From Spizellomyces sp. 'palustris' (lineage: Eukaryota > Chytridiomycota > Chytridiomycetes > Spizellomycetales > Spizellomycetaceae), in contig QEAR01000070.1 in the NCBI GenBank assembly GCA_006535965.1, forward strand, positions 48,791 to 112,790: 64,000 nucleotides of DNA. Direction: 5' to 3'. Position numbers and translations under genes: made by a program. Of the stretch, positions 21,037 to 32,816 are shown piece by piece (the stretch's first letter is position 1; the number at the start of each line of letters is the position of its first letter). A model generated the notes under the pieces. That model made no database searches and had not been told where the DNA came from. It worked only from the letters and a program-made list of their open reading frames with translations.

Positions 21037-24000
21037 TTAAACATCCTGTTTCGTTGTCCGTGACGACATCAAACCCGTCAGACTTTCTCTTCGCCCCTCC
21101 ATAGTATTCCCTCGTAACGATTCTACGGTCTCCATACTCCGGCTTTTGTTTTTCTCTTCCTGCGACTTTCGTTTCAGATTGAACGCAGATAGGAGGCCGT
21201 GGTTGGGAGACTTCCTCTTGCCTGTATCTAAATGATATGAGAAAGAATAACACTCACTATGCGACTGAACGCAAATTACTACCTTCCCCTGCGACTTCTG
21301 GTATGGATTCTGCTGAAGAGAGCGCATTCGTTGAGCGTGACCTTATTTTAGCTGGTGAGAGGAACATCATCGATATTAGCGCCAAAATCCGGTCTTCAAT
21401 GGCGTCAACAAACTGACCGTTTGTTTCGAGTTTCGTACTCTTGGACCTGGCCAACTTTCTAAAACCTTTCTTTTTTTTTGGTTCTGCCAGCGCATCCATG
21501 CTCCCTCCGTATAATTTAGAATGAGCGAGATTCGATGGTGTAGAGCATTCCTCAACTAACAAATCTGGTATCGAACTCTTCCGGGAAGAAGGAACTGGTA
21601 ATCCACTAGAACCATCAGCCTCCACCGTACTGCCCCGCCTTGCAAACCCTCCAAGGCCTGTAAATAGAGAACCTCGGCGATGTGGACCGGCTTCTGACCC
21701 TCGTGGTGTGCTGGCATGCTGCTGTTGCAGCACAATCGTACTCGCATCGGAACTCATGGAACCCACTGAAGAACGTGCAGATGCACCATTCTTATCGTCG
21801 TTTCTGCGCCGATCCCCCCTTCCCTTTGATATTGACCAGTAGTCCCGAATAATCTCATCAATCACCGCATTTCTGGTTCGATGGTGCGGTGTCTTGAATT
21901 TGGGTGCCTTGTAGGCGGCATTTTCGGCGTTCACCACTGCAAGGTAGACTTTAGCTCGCAACCCACATTAATTAAACTAGAATTCACGACTTTGGCCACG
22001 TACTTTTCGCCAGTAGGAAATCCCTCAACTCTGCCTTATCCCAGAAAACTGGTGGGGTCGGGAGAGGAGGGGCGAAAGGTGGTACGTCCACGTTACTTGC
22101 CAGGGCAATTCGATAACCAAGCTCTCCGGGACGGGTCACTCTGTCTTCTCGCACCACAATAAAAACATGCAGGAATTGCGATTTGACCGATTTTGGGTTG
22201 AATTTGCCGTCACCCTCAAGGAAGATTAGCGTCACAATATCTACAAATTATCAAGGAACACATCAGTCAGCACGTATGGTAAACCGGCTACCGAAACCAT
22301 ACCGACCATTCCCAATATGCCTTTTTCGCTGGATTTGCTGCTTATCCTCCTTTTTATATGGTAGGTAGGTTGACACATGAAACATAATGTCAAAGTTCCT
22401 CCATTTGGTGAAAAGAGAATGCTTCCCCGTCTGGCCATGCTTGGTATCTAATCCTGCGGCGTAACCTTGCCAGCCTTGCAGCTCCACTTTGTCCCCGAGA
22501 CAAGAAAGAAACTCTTCGAATGCTTGACTTCCCGTTTCTAAGAAAAGGTTTGTGATTTCAGCAACACTGATGAATTGATTTCGGTGTCGATAACTGATGC
22601 TCGACCTACCGTTACTGAAATATTCTTCTTCAGTGCTCTGATTTCCTTTGCAATACAAGGCACCAAACTTATATCTCGTAATTAACTGACAAGCGGGACA
22701 TGCAATGTCTATACATCTCTCGCATAAACCCAAGATCTGCTGCATCTGACGTACCTGCAATTCGTCCAATACCATCAGTTTCTTCTCAATGGCAGGGTCA
22801 GAAACTTTACGCAATTTATGCGCGTGGAGATCTTTATGTAACATTTGCAGCACCGCCCTCGCATCAGGCTTATTTCGCAACACACCATGCCCGGACACCT
22901 GCGATGCTTGTATAACCGCTCGAAAGTCAAATGCCTGATGGTTTTGGCAATGCCATCTCAGTGATGGAACAGATATGAAGAATGGCCGCGATGCAAACTT
23001 GCCTCCTTTGTCCGCATTATGGCCCAAAACTCTGCATCACGTCCTGATTCCTTTTCCTTCTCCCCTCCACCACCAGCGGATCCCACGCCGCCCGCGGCCT
23101 GGGAATCGCCTTTGCGCGGTTCATTTGGTCTGTACATCAAGGATATTATAACCGGACCAAGTTTACTATGGTCACCAATAAATGTTCGGTGATCTACGAC
23201 AGATATTTATGTGGTTAGCATATATGAGAAGTATCATACCACATGAAGATCCTACCGTGTCCGTGAAAATGTTTACGATAGTAGTCTGCATCCCCACCAA
23301 TGTGCTCTAAGGGATACGAGGAATATATGTTGTTGGCAGGTTGATTCAATGAGGGGATAATGGGCGAGGTATCCGGATCTCCGAAGGCTTCTAATCGGTA
23401 CCCTTCTGCTGATGTGATATATAACTGCCAGGAAAAGCATCAATAAGGTTGTTAAATTCATCGATTCGTGAAATGAGGTTTGATCAACCTTTTTTTGCGT
23501 AGCAGTGTACTGTGTGACCACGGATTGCGCTGCCCACACTGTGTCTTGGATCTACAAGCAACATAAAAACTGTGATTAACGAAACCATGCAGGCATTGGA
23601 AATGTTGGAGCGACTCCATACCGCTCGCCGCAGGGAGTCTATTGACGGACACATCCCATTGGAAGTAACCTCCTTCTCGGCCTCTCTCTCCTTCACAGCC
23701 AGGGCCATAGAATAGCTTTTCAGCTCTTTAGTTGACACTAGTGGGCTGGAAAGCTCCGTAATCTTTCGAACACTGTCCATAATGCCGCGAAAAACTGTGA
23801 TGGAAATCTCCGTATGCGCATGCTTTGCAGCGTTACTGACTTCTTTTGAGGAGGATCCAATTGACCGCCGTGAGCGCGAGCGTCCAACGGACTCGTAAAG
23901 CGAGATCAAATCGGATCCTTGTGTGGATACGATATGTGCCAGCTCGGCGAGAATAGAAATCGTGTGTGTTGACGATACACTGCTAATTGATTCGATGGAG

Positions 24001-25651
24001 AGGGAGTTTGTTGGACCAGCCTAGACGACACAAGTCGTTGATTAGCGCCAATCACTGAGTAAGAACAAAAAAATGGTCATCAGTCACATACCCCAAGTAG
24101 CAGTTGTTGCAAGCTGGATGTCCTCTTTTTTTTGGTCAACGCCTCCAATGAAAGTGAGAGGCGATGGCCTTTTTTCTCCTTCAAATCACCATTGGACTCG
24201 AATGGATCACTCTCCATTTGCGTCAATGCGTTCACACTCAAATTCAATAATGACTGTATACTCCCATCCCCACTGGATACCCGCGAAGACTTCTTTCTTA
24301 GTGCCTGAAGACGCTCTTGATCTGTCAATTGCACTCCTGGCTCGGAACGCCATTTGTTTATGGGCAATCTCGACTTATCCTTTCCTTCTCCACCTCCTAA
24401 ATTCTCCAAGTCGCTATGGCTTGAGTTTGCCGATCTCTGGGTCGATCGCAGGGATTCGTAGCTAGCACTAGTGTGTAGGAGAGATCGGTGCTGGTCGGAG
24501 CCTGTGGAAGGACGCCGAACAATGGCGGGATAATGATGGTTGGTCTGCTCCACGCTGAATGCTCGACGATGGGAGCCTCCAGTATTTACCCACAGCCCCT
24601 GCCCTGGAGCCCGCTGTTTGAGAGATGCAAGGTAGCCTCTGGCATATGGTCCTTCGAAGTCCATGGTACCATCTTCCGGCACGGTTGTGGTTGGGGGTGA
24701 AGGCGAAATGGTATCTAATCCCGATATTCTCTCGGTATGTCCCCCTCGCTGCCTGTCTTTGCGAACTTCGCTCTGAGTTCTCCGAAGCGACGACCCAAAT
24801 CCGCTGTTTTTGTCGTCAATATTGCGCCTATCTGAATTCGGATCTCTACCAGCAGAAGTTTTCTCGTTTGAAAATGCACGAACTCGTTCTGACACTGAAC
24901 TCCCACAACTCATGCCTCCTGGGAAAGGCGGTAGCTGAAATGTTTGAGGGTTCATCTGTGGACGTGAGTATCCGGAAGGGTGGAATCGAGATGAAGTTGG
25001 GCCGAAAGAGCGTTCACTCCAGCCCCGGTCTGGAGATGTTGGCGAGGAAAACTCAGATTCGGTTTCTGAATTGTGCCTCTTTATGCCTAACGGAGACAGT
25101 GGGCCGCCGGGGGGGAGATGGTGCAGCTGATGCTTTGGAAACGTCGACGGATGACCGGTCGGGGATCGCGGGTTTGTTGGTGACAAGTTATCACTGGACC
25201 GTCGGCCCACCACTGGTGTAGTTTTGGGCATATGTGCGTTGCAGTATATCCATCCATTGTGAGTGTCATAATTCATCACCTGGTTAGACGTATACGGGGT
25301 GAACAATTGATAACCGGGTTGTGACCTTGGTTCACGCCACCTACCGAAAGAGTGCGATGACACTGAGCACACCGAAAGCACTAGACAGTAGGATCAGCCA
25401 CATGTTCGGTTGAAGCAGATAGGACGCATCGAAAAATGGCCCAGCATGCATACCGCTTTGTGATAGTACTTGAACTCGGCAATGATTGCTTCCATAGCAT
25501 ACCTGCAGAAAAAATCATGAGTACGATGCCCAGCCTCTATCCACCGACGCAAGAATAAGGTAAGGCAGCCATACACAGGTCTCAAGCAGATGCAGCAGGT
25601 GCCGTTTCTTGACGGATCCGCAGGGCCGCATGATGATGTGGCCGAAGCCAT
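21037..25651 (-). CDS. LIM domain plus Rap/Ran-GAP domain signalling protein
   Basis: Fourteen exons from 25575-25651 to 21037-21227, summing to 1246 residues. The N-terminal LIM domain (residues about 16-70) is spread over four exons: CCICLRPVY, FKYYHKACFRCAQCHRTLS and NGWIYCNAHMPK, most like LASP/nebulin-type LIM. About 390 residues of disordered Ser/Pro-rich sequence follow. The Rap/Ran-GAP catalytic region includes HRTFIGDHSKLGPVIISL, WRNFDIMFHVSTYLP, QRKRHIGND (the asparagine-thumb motif of RapGAPs) and NAENAAYKAPKF. It should stimulate GTP hydrolysis by a Rap/Rsr1-like small GTPase; the LIM domain probably places it on the actin cortex. The tail is basic and Ser-rich. One intron (22935-23002) has a GC-AG donor (GCAAGT). 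Start ATG 25651 is the first in the LIM exon frame. Confidence 0.9.
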
Positions 25652-26021
25652 GTCTGCCCTCTCCGTAGGAATAGTTTTCAGCAACAGGATTGGGACCTGA
25701 GGATAGATGCAACGGAAACGGGTAGGTCTAGCCTGGAGCACCAATGAAAAGTGTCGTGCCCCACGCTGGCAGCCAGACTTACCCCCCTGGTCCTTAGCGA
25801 AAGCGCTTGTTAGTTTCCACCCTTAGTTACAATCTGTGTCAAATACCACGCAAGAAACGCTGGTATTCAGGTTGCATGACAAACCAAAACATTGGTTGGT
25901 GCAACTAGAATAAACCATCGGATCATTATGAGATGAAAATAGCATCAATTCCTGGTTCACATGGACGGCACATTCCAAACATTCATCAAATTGAAAGAAA
26001 CTTGGGGCCATGTCTGCTTAT

Positions 26022-26458
26022 CTATTGAGGGTGTGCTATTGGAATTGAAATTGAGTTTGGGAACCATCCGTAGCTATGTAGATCTACAAAAAAGAGACCC
26101 ATAGAATCTACTTCAACTACGACTCCTTCTTGCCGAAGGATTTCCGCCTGCGTGCCGCAACTGTCACTAGGAACTCGAGGCGATATTCGACCCCGATGGT
26201 TTACCACACGCTGCCAGGGTGTCCGTAAGCCTTCTTCCCTATTGAGGCTCCGTAGAACACGTCCGACGTATCTGGCATGCCTTGGATGATCAACGAGCTT
26301 TGCAATATGACCTACTCGCACAAAGAACTGTGTTGACCAAATGCTAAACCTTAGTCTCACCAATGCACCTGTTTCATACCGTACGATGTCACTCTTCCTT
26401 TTGGAATTTGTTGGATGGCGGTCAGAACGCTGGCTCTGAAGTCCTCGTAGTCAGACAT
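26022..26458 (-). CDS. Alkyltransferase-like DNA lesion-binding protein (ATL family)
   Basis: Two exons (26380-26458, 26022-26311), 122 residues, about the length of fission yeast Atl1. The order of motifs matches the family: IPKGRVTSYGHIAKLVDHPR, ARYVGRVLRSLN, then PWQRVVNHRGRISPR. In true O6-alkylguanine transferases this site is PCHR with a reactive cysteine; here tryptophan stands in its place, so no alkyl transfer can occur. ATL proteins instead flip and mark O6-alkylguanine for nucleotide excision repair. The His of PCHR is also changed to Gln. The C-terminus MGLFFVDLHSYGWFP fits the family. A nuclear role in alkylation repair is inferred from the family. Confidence 0.92.
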
Positions 26459-27153
26459 TTGCTTGGCAGCCACAACGTAAATTTCCGCCTTCAAATCCCA
26501 ATGACGTGTTCTTCCACTAGAAATCTTTCACAAACGCAACGGGTTTTCAAAGGAAAACAGCGCTGAACGCCGGAAAAGCACAAACAACACAAATGTCTAA
26601 TGACTTGCAAAAGTATTCCGCCATTAGAGATCCGGATTTGCTTGCGCTAGCGACCTCTCCATATTTACTTTCTTGTGGCAGTGAAGCCCCAGCATACGTC
26701 TGCCGATGAATCCATAAACTTGCTATTCACAGCATTTGATTCGCATACACAAGAGCCGCTTGGCCAACATCCTTCAACCCAATCCAACAAAACATTCCTT
26801 CAACTCCAAAATCGTTCGCATCGTGGCACGTGTGTGGTGGCTTAGTACTGCATCATGTTCATCGATATCAGATATCTGATCCAAACCACGAACGACACAG
26901 TGGCGGCTGGTTTCTTCCTGCACACACCTGCGAAAACAGGAAAACGTCCGCTTTTTACTTAAAGGATAACGAAGCATAGAGCCTTCCTAGCTGCAGTCAT
27001 TGAGTAGAAATATCCAGGTACCGGTTTAGTGTCCCGCTGAGACGGGCCTGGTCCTCTTGCATTGCGAAGGGCCAAGAAGCTATTCTCATCTCACTTGCTA
27101 ACTTTCAATTTTCCCATTAAACCCACTGAATGTTGAGATAGATATCTCTTACA
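26459..27153. other. Divergent promoter region between ATL and pyruvate kinase genes
   Basis: About 700 bp between two outward-pointing genes, expected to contain both promoters. A minus-strand frame at 26774-26977 is discussed separately. No clear TATA box or repeat was seen. Confidence 0.45.
26774..26977 (-). CDS. Weak candidate small ORF, 67 residues
   Basis: A single open frame from ATG 26977: basic N-terminus (MLRYPLSKKRTFSCFRR), then VVRGLDQISDIDEHDAVLSH and a C-terminal helix-like TMRTILELKECF. The composition is protein-like, but there is no recognised family, and length alone does not separate it from chance. It lies inside the region that should hold the promoters of two genes. Confidence 0.2.
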   Translation of the reverse strand: MLRYPLSKKRTFSCFRRCVQEETSRHCVVRGLDQISDIDEHDAVLSHHTRATMRTILELKECFVGLG

Positions 27154-29399
27154 ATGTCGGACGCACAGTACATCGCGGCGGCCGGTACGCATCTAGGATG
27201 GGTTCAGGAGGATCGCGTACTGATGCTGATGTTGCCATTCTTGCATTCAACGCAGACCGTCACGTTCAAATTAAAACCAAGATAATCTGCACGATTGGTA
27301 TGTCTGTCAAAACGGAGAGCAGCAGAGAATTTTTTTGTTATATAGACTGGTTCTTACGGCAGAGATATTCTTGTAGGGCCCAAAACCCAGGCGGTGGAAA
27401 TGCTAGGCAAATTGATCGAGGCGGGAATGAACGTGATGCGAATGAACTTCTCTCATGGAAGCCATGAGGTAATATCTTTGCGTATCTCGACTTGAGAGTG
27501 CTCTGTTACTTACCGTTGCGTCACAGTATCATGCTAAAACCGTCAAAAACTTACATGCCTACCTCGAAGGAACAAAAACACCAAAATCAGTTGCTATTCT
27601 GCTCGATACCAAGGGTCCCGAAATTAGGTTCATTTTTTAGTAATAACACCGTCTCTTTAATGGTTGAATTCTAACTCAGTCGCGCAGGACTGGCAAACTA
27701 GTGGGAGGAACGGACAAAAAGCTTCAAGCAGGCTCTATTTTCACCTTCCATAACGACGACTCTGTGCTCGGTGACGAAACACAAGTCTCAACTTCCTACA
27801 AGTCCCTGCCCACGTCTGTTCAACCCGGCGACCGAATTTTGGTAGATGATGGGTTGATTGGTATGCAAGTTCTCGAGGTCCGGCCGCAAACAAGCGAGGT
27901 AGTATGCAGCGTAGAGAACGATGGTATCCTTGGTGAGACGAAAGGTGTCAACTTGCCGGGCATTCAAGTAGACCTGCCGGCTATCACAGAGAAGGACGCA
28001 GGAGACATCCGATTTGGAATTGAGCAGGGCGTAGACTTCATCGCGGCGAGTTTCATCCGAAAGGCTGCGGATGTTCTTGAAATCCGCAAATTGATTGAAG
28101 GGACAGGGATAAAGATCATCTCAAAAATTGAAAATCAAGAGGGTTTGGAAAACTTTGACGAAATATTGGCTGTGTCAGACGGTATTATGGTGGCGCGTGG
28201 TGACTTGGGCGTCGAAATTCCAGTCGAGCAGGGTGGGTGCCGGTTATTACACCATTTCATTCCCGCTGCGCATATGCGGAATTGGAACTAACTGATGTGA
28301 CTTTGTAGTCGCTCGGTATCAAAAAATGATGATCCGCAAATGCAATGCAGCCGGGAAGCCTGTGGTAACTGCGACGCAAATGCTGGAGAGTATGATCGTC
28401 AACCCGAGGCCAACTCGGGCGGAAGCAACGGATGTTGCAAATGCCGTGTTGGATGGCAGTGACTGTGTGATGTTGTCTGGAGAAACGGCAAAGGGTGAGA
28501 TATTTCGTTTACAGGGTAATGCTTGTGGGTGGCGTCGATGTTAATTGCATGGACGAATTCTAGGTTCTTTTCCGATTCATGCAGTCGAGATGATGGCGAA
28601 GATTTGTCGCGAGGCGGAAATTGACATTAACTACACTGAATTGTACCCCTCCATAAGACGGCAAGTGCGCCTGCCCATTGGTATTTCCGAAACTATCGCA
28701 TCTGGTGCAGGTAAGCTTTGGCGTTGTGCGGATGGGACATTGACGAACTATGGAAGTATCCAATGATAAAGGGAGGCTGTGATGGCTATGAGGGAACCTG
28801 GTAGCAAGATGCTTTCATTTTGAACTCATAGCTAACCGCAATCACTTTCCAGTCAAGACATCATGGGATGTCCACGCGGTACGTCTTGGAATTGCGAGCC
28901 TTTGATTACCGACGTTTGGTGCGGTCTAAACTTCGTCACTCATGCAGGCATTGATTATTGTACTTACTCAAACGGGCAACACCGCCATTGCTATTGCAAA
29001 ATACCGCCCCATTGCCCCTGTGCTTGCTGTCACATCGTCACCTCAAGCAGGTAACAAACGGGTTCTCGAGGCACAGCATAGGTCTGTGACTCACTTTGCA
29101 TGCTGTACTTCTGTGAACTTTAGCACGACAATGTCAAATTCTGCGTGGCATCTACCCTATGCTCGTGGAAAACATGGAAGGAACGGAGAACATTATTCAC
29201 CGCGCAATGCTTTGGGGTGTAAAGATGGGCATGGCGCAACGCGGGGATCCGGTATGACCGTCTCTTGATTCAATGATGGCCATGGTTTTGTTTCTCACTT
29301 TATTTTCCGAAGGTTGTTGTGACATCAGGTGTTTTGGAGGCCCGAGCTGGCTCTACAAATATCATGCGTGTACTCAAGTGCGTTGGATTTGAGGTTTGA
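27154..29399 (+). CDS. Pyruvate kinase
   Basis: Eleven exons (27154-27184, 27256-27297, 27377-27468, 27527-27627, 27688-28232, 28309-28494, 28564-28710, 28853-28878, 28948-29050, 29124-29251, 29313-29399), 495 residues, normal for the family. Converts phosphoenolpyruvate and ADP to pyruvate and ATP, the last step of glycolysis, in the cytosol. Motifs in order: [52 protein letters not shown] with the catalytic lysine, [40 protein letters not shown], and the C-terminal domain ending [12 protein letters not shown]. One exon is only 26 nt. Intron 4 has a GTTCAT donor. The start follows from a short unstructured N-terminus [13 protein letters not shown]. Allosteric regulation by fructose-1,6-bisphosphate is likely from the family but not tested here. 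Confidence 0.97.
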
Positions 29400-29832
29400 A
29401 AGTTATCTATTTGCAATGATATGCCAATCTGGACAAATGTTCTTTGGTTTCTGTACGAACACCAGATGTGTGGATGACGAAGGCGGGGAATAGCCAGGAC
29501 TGTTTAGTATCCCTGATAAGTAGGTCTATAGATGCGGTGGGCAAGATGTCTGGGGCAATTCGTCTGTACAATCTCGATTTCACACTCGCGACGGCTTTTA
29601 ATTGTTGCATCTGATTGCTGTGATGCTTCAAAAAAATAAAATTGTGGCGTTTGATCGAACAGTGTACGTCGAAACTTGAACCTTTCATGCGTGACATCAT
29701 CCAGTGACGGCATGTGATTCAGGGTATTCAGTGAAGTTCCATTCTTCCACTGCCGTTGGAACGGTCAAAATATAACGAGTTTTTTTTTAGCAACTTAGAC
29801 CAAGGTTCTAATCTTTCTATGTACGTGCTGTT
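29400..29832. other. Intergenic region upstream of the lipase gene
   Basis: A 433-bp spacer between two plus-strand genes. Short frames on the minus strand (29407-29713) overlap each other and show no domain. It should hold the pyruvate kinase 3' UTR and the lipase promoter. Confidence 0.45.
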
Positions 29833-32632
29833 ATGGCGAATGAGGACGCTCAGGCCCGCCGATATTCGATTGCCAATATCAATCCCACCGCCGATTCTCC
29901 CCAGAATGAGGATCCCAACGACGTCTTTGACGAAGATGGAAACTTCAAAGCGGTATTGCCCTCTTCGCTAAGTGCTAGCTTTGACGTAAATGGAAATCCC
30001 ACTCTAGTCGAAACGCCGCAAGCTCGAGACAATGAACAGCCAGTATTCCCAGAAAAACCGTGCCCCATTATTATACCTAATGCCCAGCCTGTTAAGTCAC
30101 CGGAAATTCTGGAAGGAAACGATGACTTTGAACCGGGCACGAGTACTGAGGAAGAGTATCTGGATTCAGAGCTGGAAAGCGAGTTGCTGGCTAAGGAGAG
30201 AAGAGAAAAGGAACGAAAATTGACAAGAAAGAGCAGCAAGGAGGTTTTGGGTCGGAGGAGGAAGGGCTGGTGGAGATTATTTGGTGGGACAGGAGGAGCA
30301 AAAAGTATCTTTTGGGCGTTCCTTCGGTGGCCGCTTCTGGTATGTCTTGAATTTGGCGCTGGAATTTTCTCGGTTATAATTCTGATAGCGATGGCTTTTG
30401 TTCGCCAGCTTGCGTTCTCCGCATTCATCTTGGTTGATCTTGTTTGCTATATAGTTGTTCGTCAGGTAGCTATCGCGCAATCAATTACTGGTTTAGCTTG
30501 ATATTCAGCATGTTTCATGAATTGATTTCACCAGTGGGTACGATGGTACGAATGGGCTATTGTCTGGCGAGGGAAGAGGCGCGTTTTGAGAGAAAAAATA
30601 AACACCGCGACAGACTATGAAGAATATAAGCATGCTGCTAGACAATTGGACGAGTATTTGGGGAATAGTTCCTGGAAAACGGAAGAGTTTTGTCCGTATT
30701 ACGATGTCGATCTAATTCACCGCACCGTCCGCCGATTGCGACGCCATCGTTTAGCTATCATTTCCGCAAACCGTGCCATTTCCGATGCCCGCAAGCGAGG
30801 TGAAAACAGCGATATCTTGGACAAGGAAACGCGGGCGAATGCGACGCGAGGGATTCAAAAGATTTTACAGCACGGTGCTTGCAAGTCAAACTTTGGTGGT
30901 GTGGAAAATGAGTCGCTGTACAGCCATTGCTATCTTGGCACAAAAGTATTGGTGGAGGAATATGTAAACGAATTGTGCGCCTCTTTAGAAGGGCTTGCGG
31001 ATTCAGAAGATATGACCTTGGAGGAGAAGCGGGAATTCATCCGGAAAGCTTCTAAGGACTATGGAAGAACAGCGTTGTGTTTAAGTGGGGGAGCTACCTT
31101 AGGGTATTATCACAGTAAGTCAGAATACGGACCGCACGATTTCGCGCGCCAATTACTTACGGGATTCGGTTCTTCCATTCTGTGTCGTCGCATCTGTAGT
31201 TGGTGAGTGACATGCTTTTGCGTGCTAAATGGACGAGACTTACACTAAGAGCAATTTTTAGGGGTTGTTAAGACTTTATTCGAGAACAAGTTATTGCCTA
31301 ACATTATTACTGGCACTAGCGCAGGAAGTTTGATAGGTAGGGCTGTAGCACTTTGGTATTGATGGAATGGCAGTCGTTGACCGAACCGAAAACGTGTTCA
31401 TGCATAGCTGCGTTAATCTGCTGTCGTACTGACGCGGAGCTGGTGGAAGAGGTCTTTGATCCGTCTATCCACAAAATCCTGACGGCCTGCGATGTCCCGT
31501 ACTGGGTAAGAGCTTGGAATCCTTGGTGCTGTGGCAATAGCCTAGACTGAATTCCTTTGTCTAGGACCGGGCAAAGCGACTTTATAAAACAGGGGCGATG
31601 TTTGACCATCGTGAGTGGTATCAGAAAACAATGATCGCCACGAAAGGTATAACGTCCATTGGGTACCTAACGAACTTATTTGACCAATCGATGCTTTTGC
31701 AGGACCTTTGACATTCTTGGAGGCATATCAGCGAACTGGACGTGTCCTGAATGTTGCCATTGTACCGGATGAGCCGCATAGTCCCTTCAAGTTGTGCAAC
31801 TATATCACGACCCCAAACGTAGTTGTTGCAACTGCCGTCATGGCTAGTAGCGCGGTTCCAGGAGTGTTAAACCCTATTGAGCTTTTAATGAAGAACGAAA
31901 CCGGCCAGCTCGTGCCTTTTCGGGGGTCTGGCCGACGATGGAGAGACGGTAGCCTTATGATGGATATCCCCGAAAGAGAGCTGCATCGACTATGGAACGT
32001 GAATTTTACCATTGTGAGCCAAGTTAATCCACATATTGTCCTCTTCTTCTTTGATCGACGTGGAAGTGCTGGATCTCCCACCTCCCACCGGCATGGTCAA
32101 GGATGGTATGAATGGCGACTTTTGAAGAGCATCTTCTCAGTATCCCCACTTACTAACGAACCATGCATTTAGGCGTGGAGGTTTTGTTGCGTCGGCACTT
32201 GTTCATCACTTTAAACTCGACCTTCAGAAGTGGATGACCATGCTCAAAGATTTTGAACTTCTCCCGAGGGTTCTCGGCACAGATGTTTCGGACGTTTTTC
32301 TACAGCGCTTTGAAGGATCGGTGACAATAGTCCCTAAACCCACCCTATCGGATTACCGATATATTCTGGAGGACCCGACCAATGAGCGCATGGTGAAATA
32401 TATCGCGAAAGGCCAAACACAAGCATGGCCTAAATTTCACATGATACAAAACCGGATGAGAATTGAAAAGACTTTGGCAAAGATTAAAAGGACGTTGGGG
32501 AGCGATGAGAAGCTCAATAGTGGGACAGGCCGACGGAGTAGTCGGTTGTCGAATGGTTGTCTTAGTGCCAAGAGTCCCAGGTGGATCGTAGGATTGGATG
32601 AAGCGCGGGAAGATACTGCAGTAGATGAATAA
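29833..32632 (+). CDS. Patatin-domain triacylglycerol lipase (TGL3/4/5 - SDP1 type)
   Basis: Exons 29833-30465, 30535-31114, 31200-31202, 31262-31336, 31408-31505, 31565-31646, 31703-32105 and 32173-32632 give 777 residues. A hydrophobic hairpin (about residues 155-210: FLRWPLLVCLEFGAGIFSVI, LAFSAFILVDLVCYIVV) could insert into a lipid-droplet surface. A DUF3336-like region follows (YEEYKHAARQLDEYLGNSSW). The patatin domain has the glycine-rich oxyanion loop LSGGATLGYYH, the nucleophile elbow GTSAGS and the catalytic aspartate in RDGSL. It should release fatty acids from stored triacylglycerol. The 3-nt exon restores isoleucine-glycine in YYHIGVVK, conserved in relatives. Ser/Arg-rich C-terminus. 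Confidence 0.92.
31200..31202 (+). other. Proposed 3-nt microexon in the lipase gene
   Basis: The trinucleotide TTG is flanked by CATCTGTAG on the left and GTGAGTGA on the right, a good acceptor and donor. Including it turns codons CAC A|GG GTT into CAC ATT GGG GTT, giving HIGVV instead of HRVV at a position where patatin lipases of this type carry H-[hydrophobic]-G-V. Frame is kept with or without it. Confidence 0.6.
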
Positions 32633-32816
32633 ACAAGTAGACTAGATAGTTTGCTTAGTGCTTTTTACTTACTCTTGATATTTCTTATAATGAATTTACA
32701 TTTTATAGACAGCTTTTGCCTTTGAAGTTCTGACGCGACAATGTGGCGCAGGGGCCGAAAAAACGCGACTGGGAAGCAACCCGTGCCGGGTTAAACTGGT
32801 AGCACTTGCAACGACC

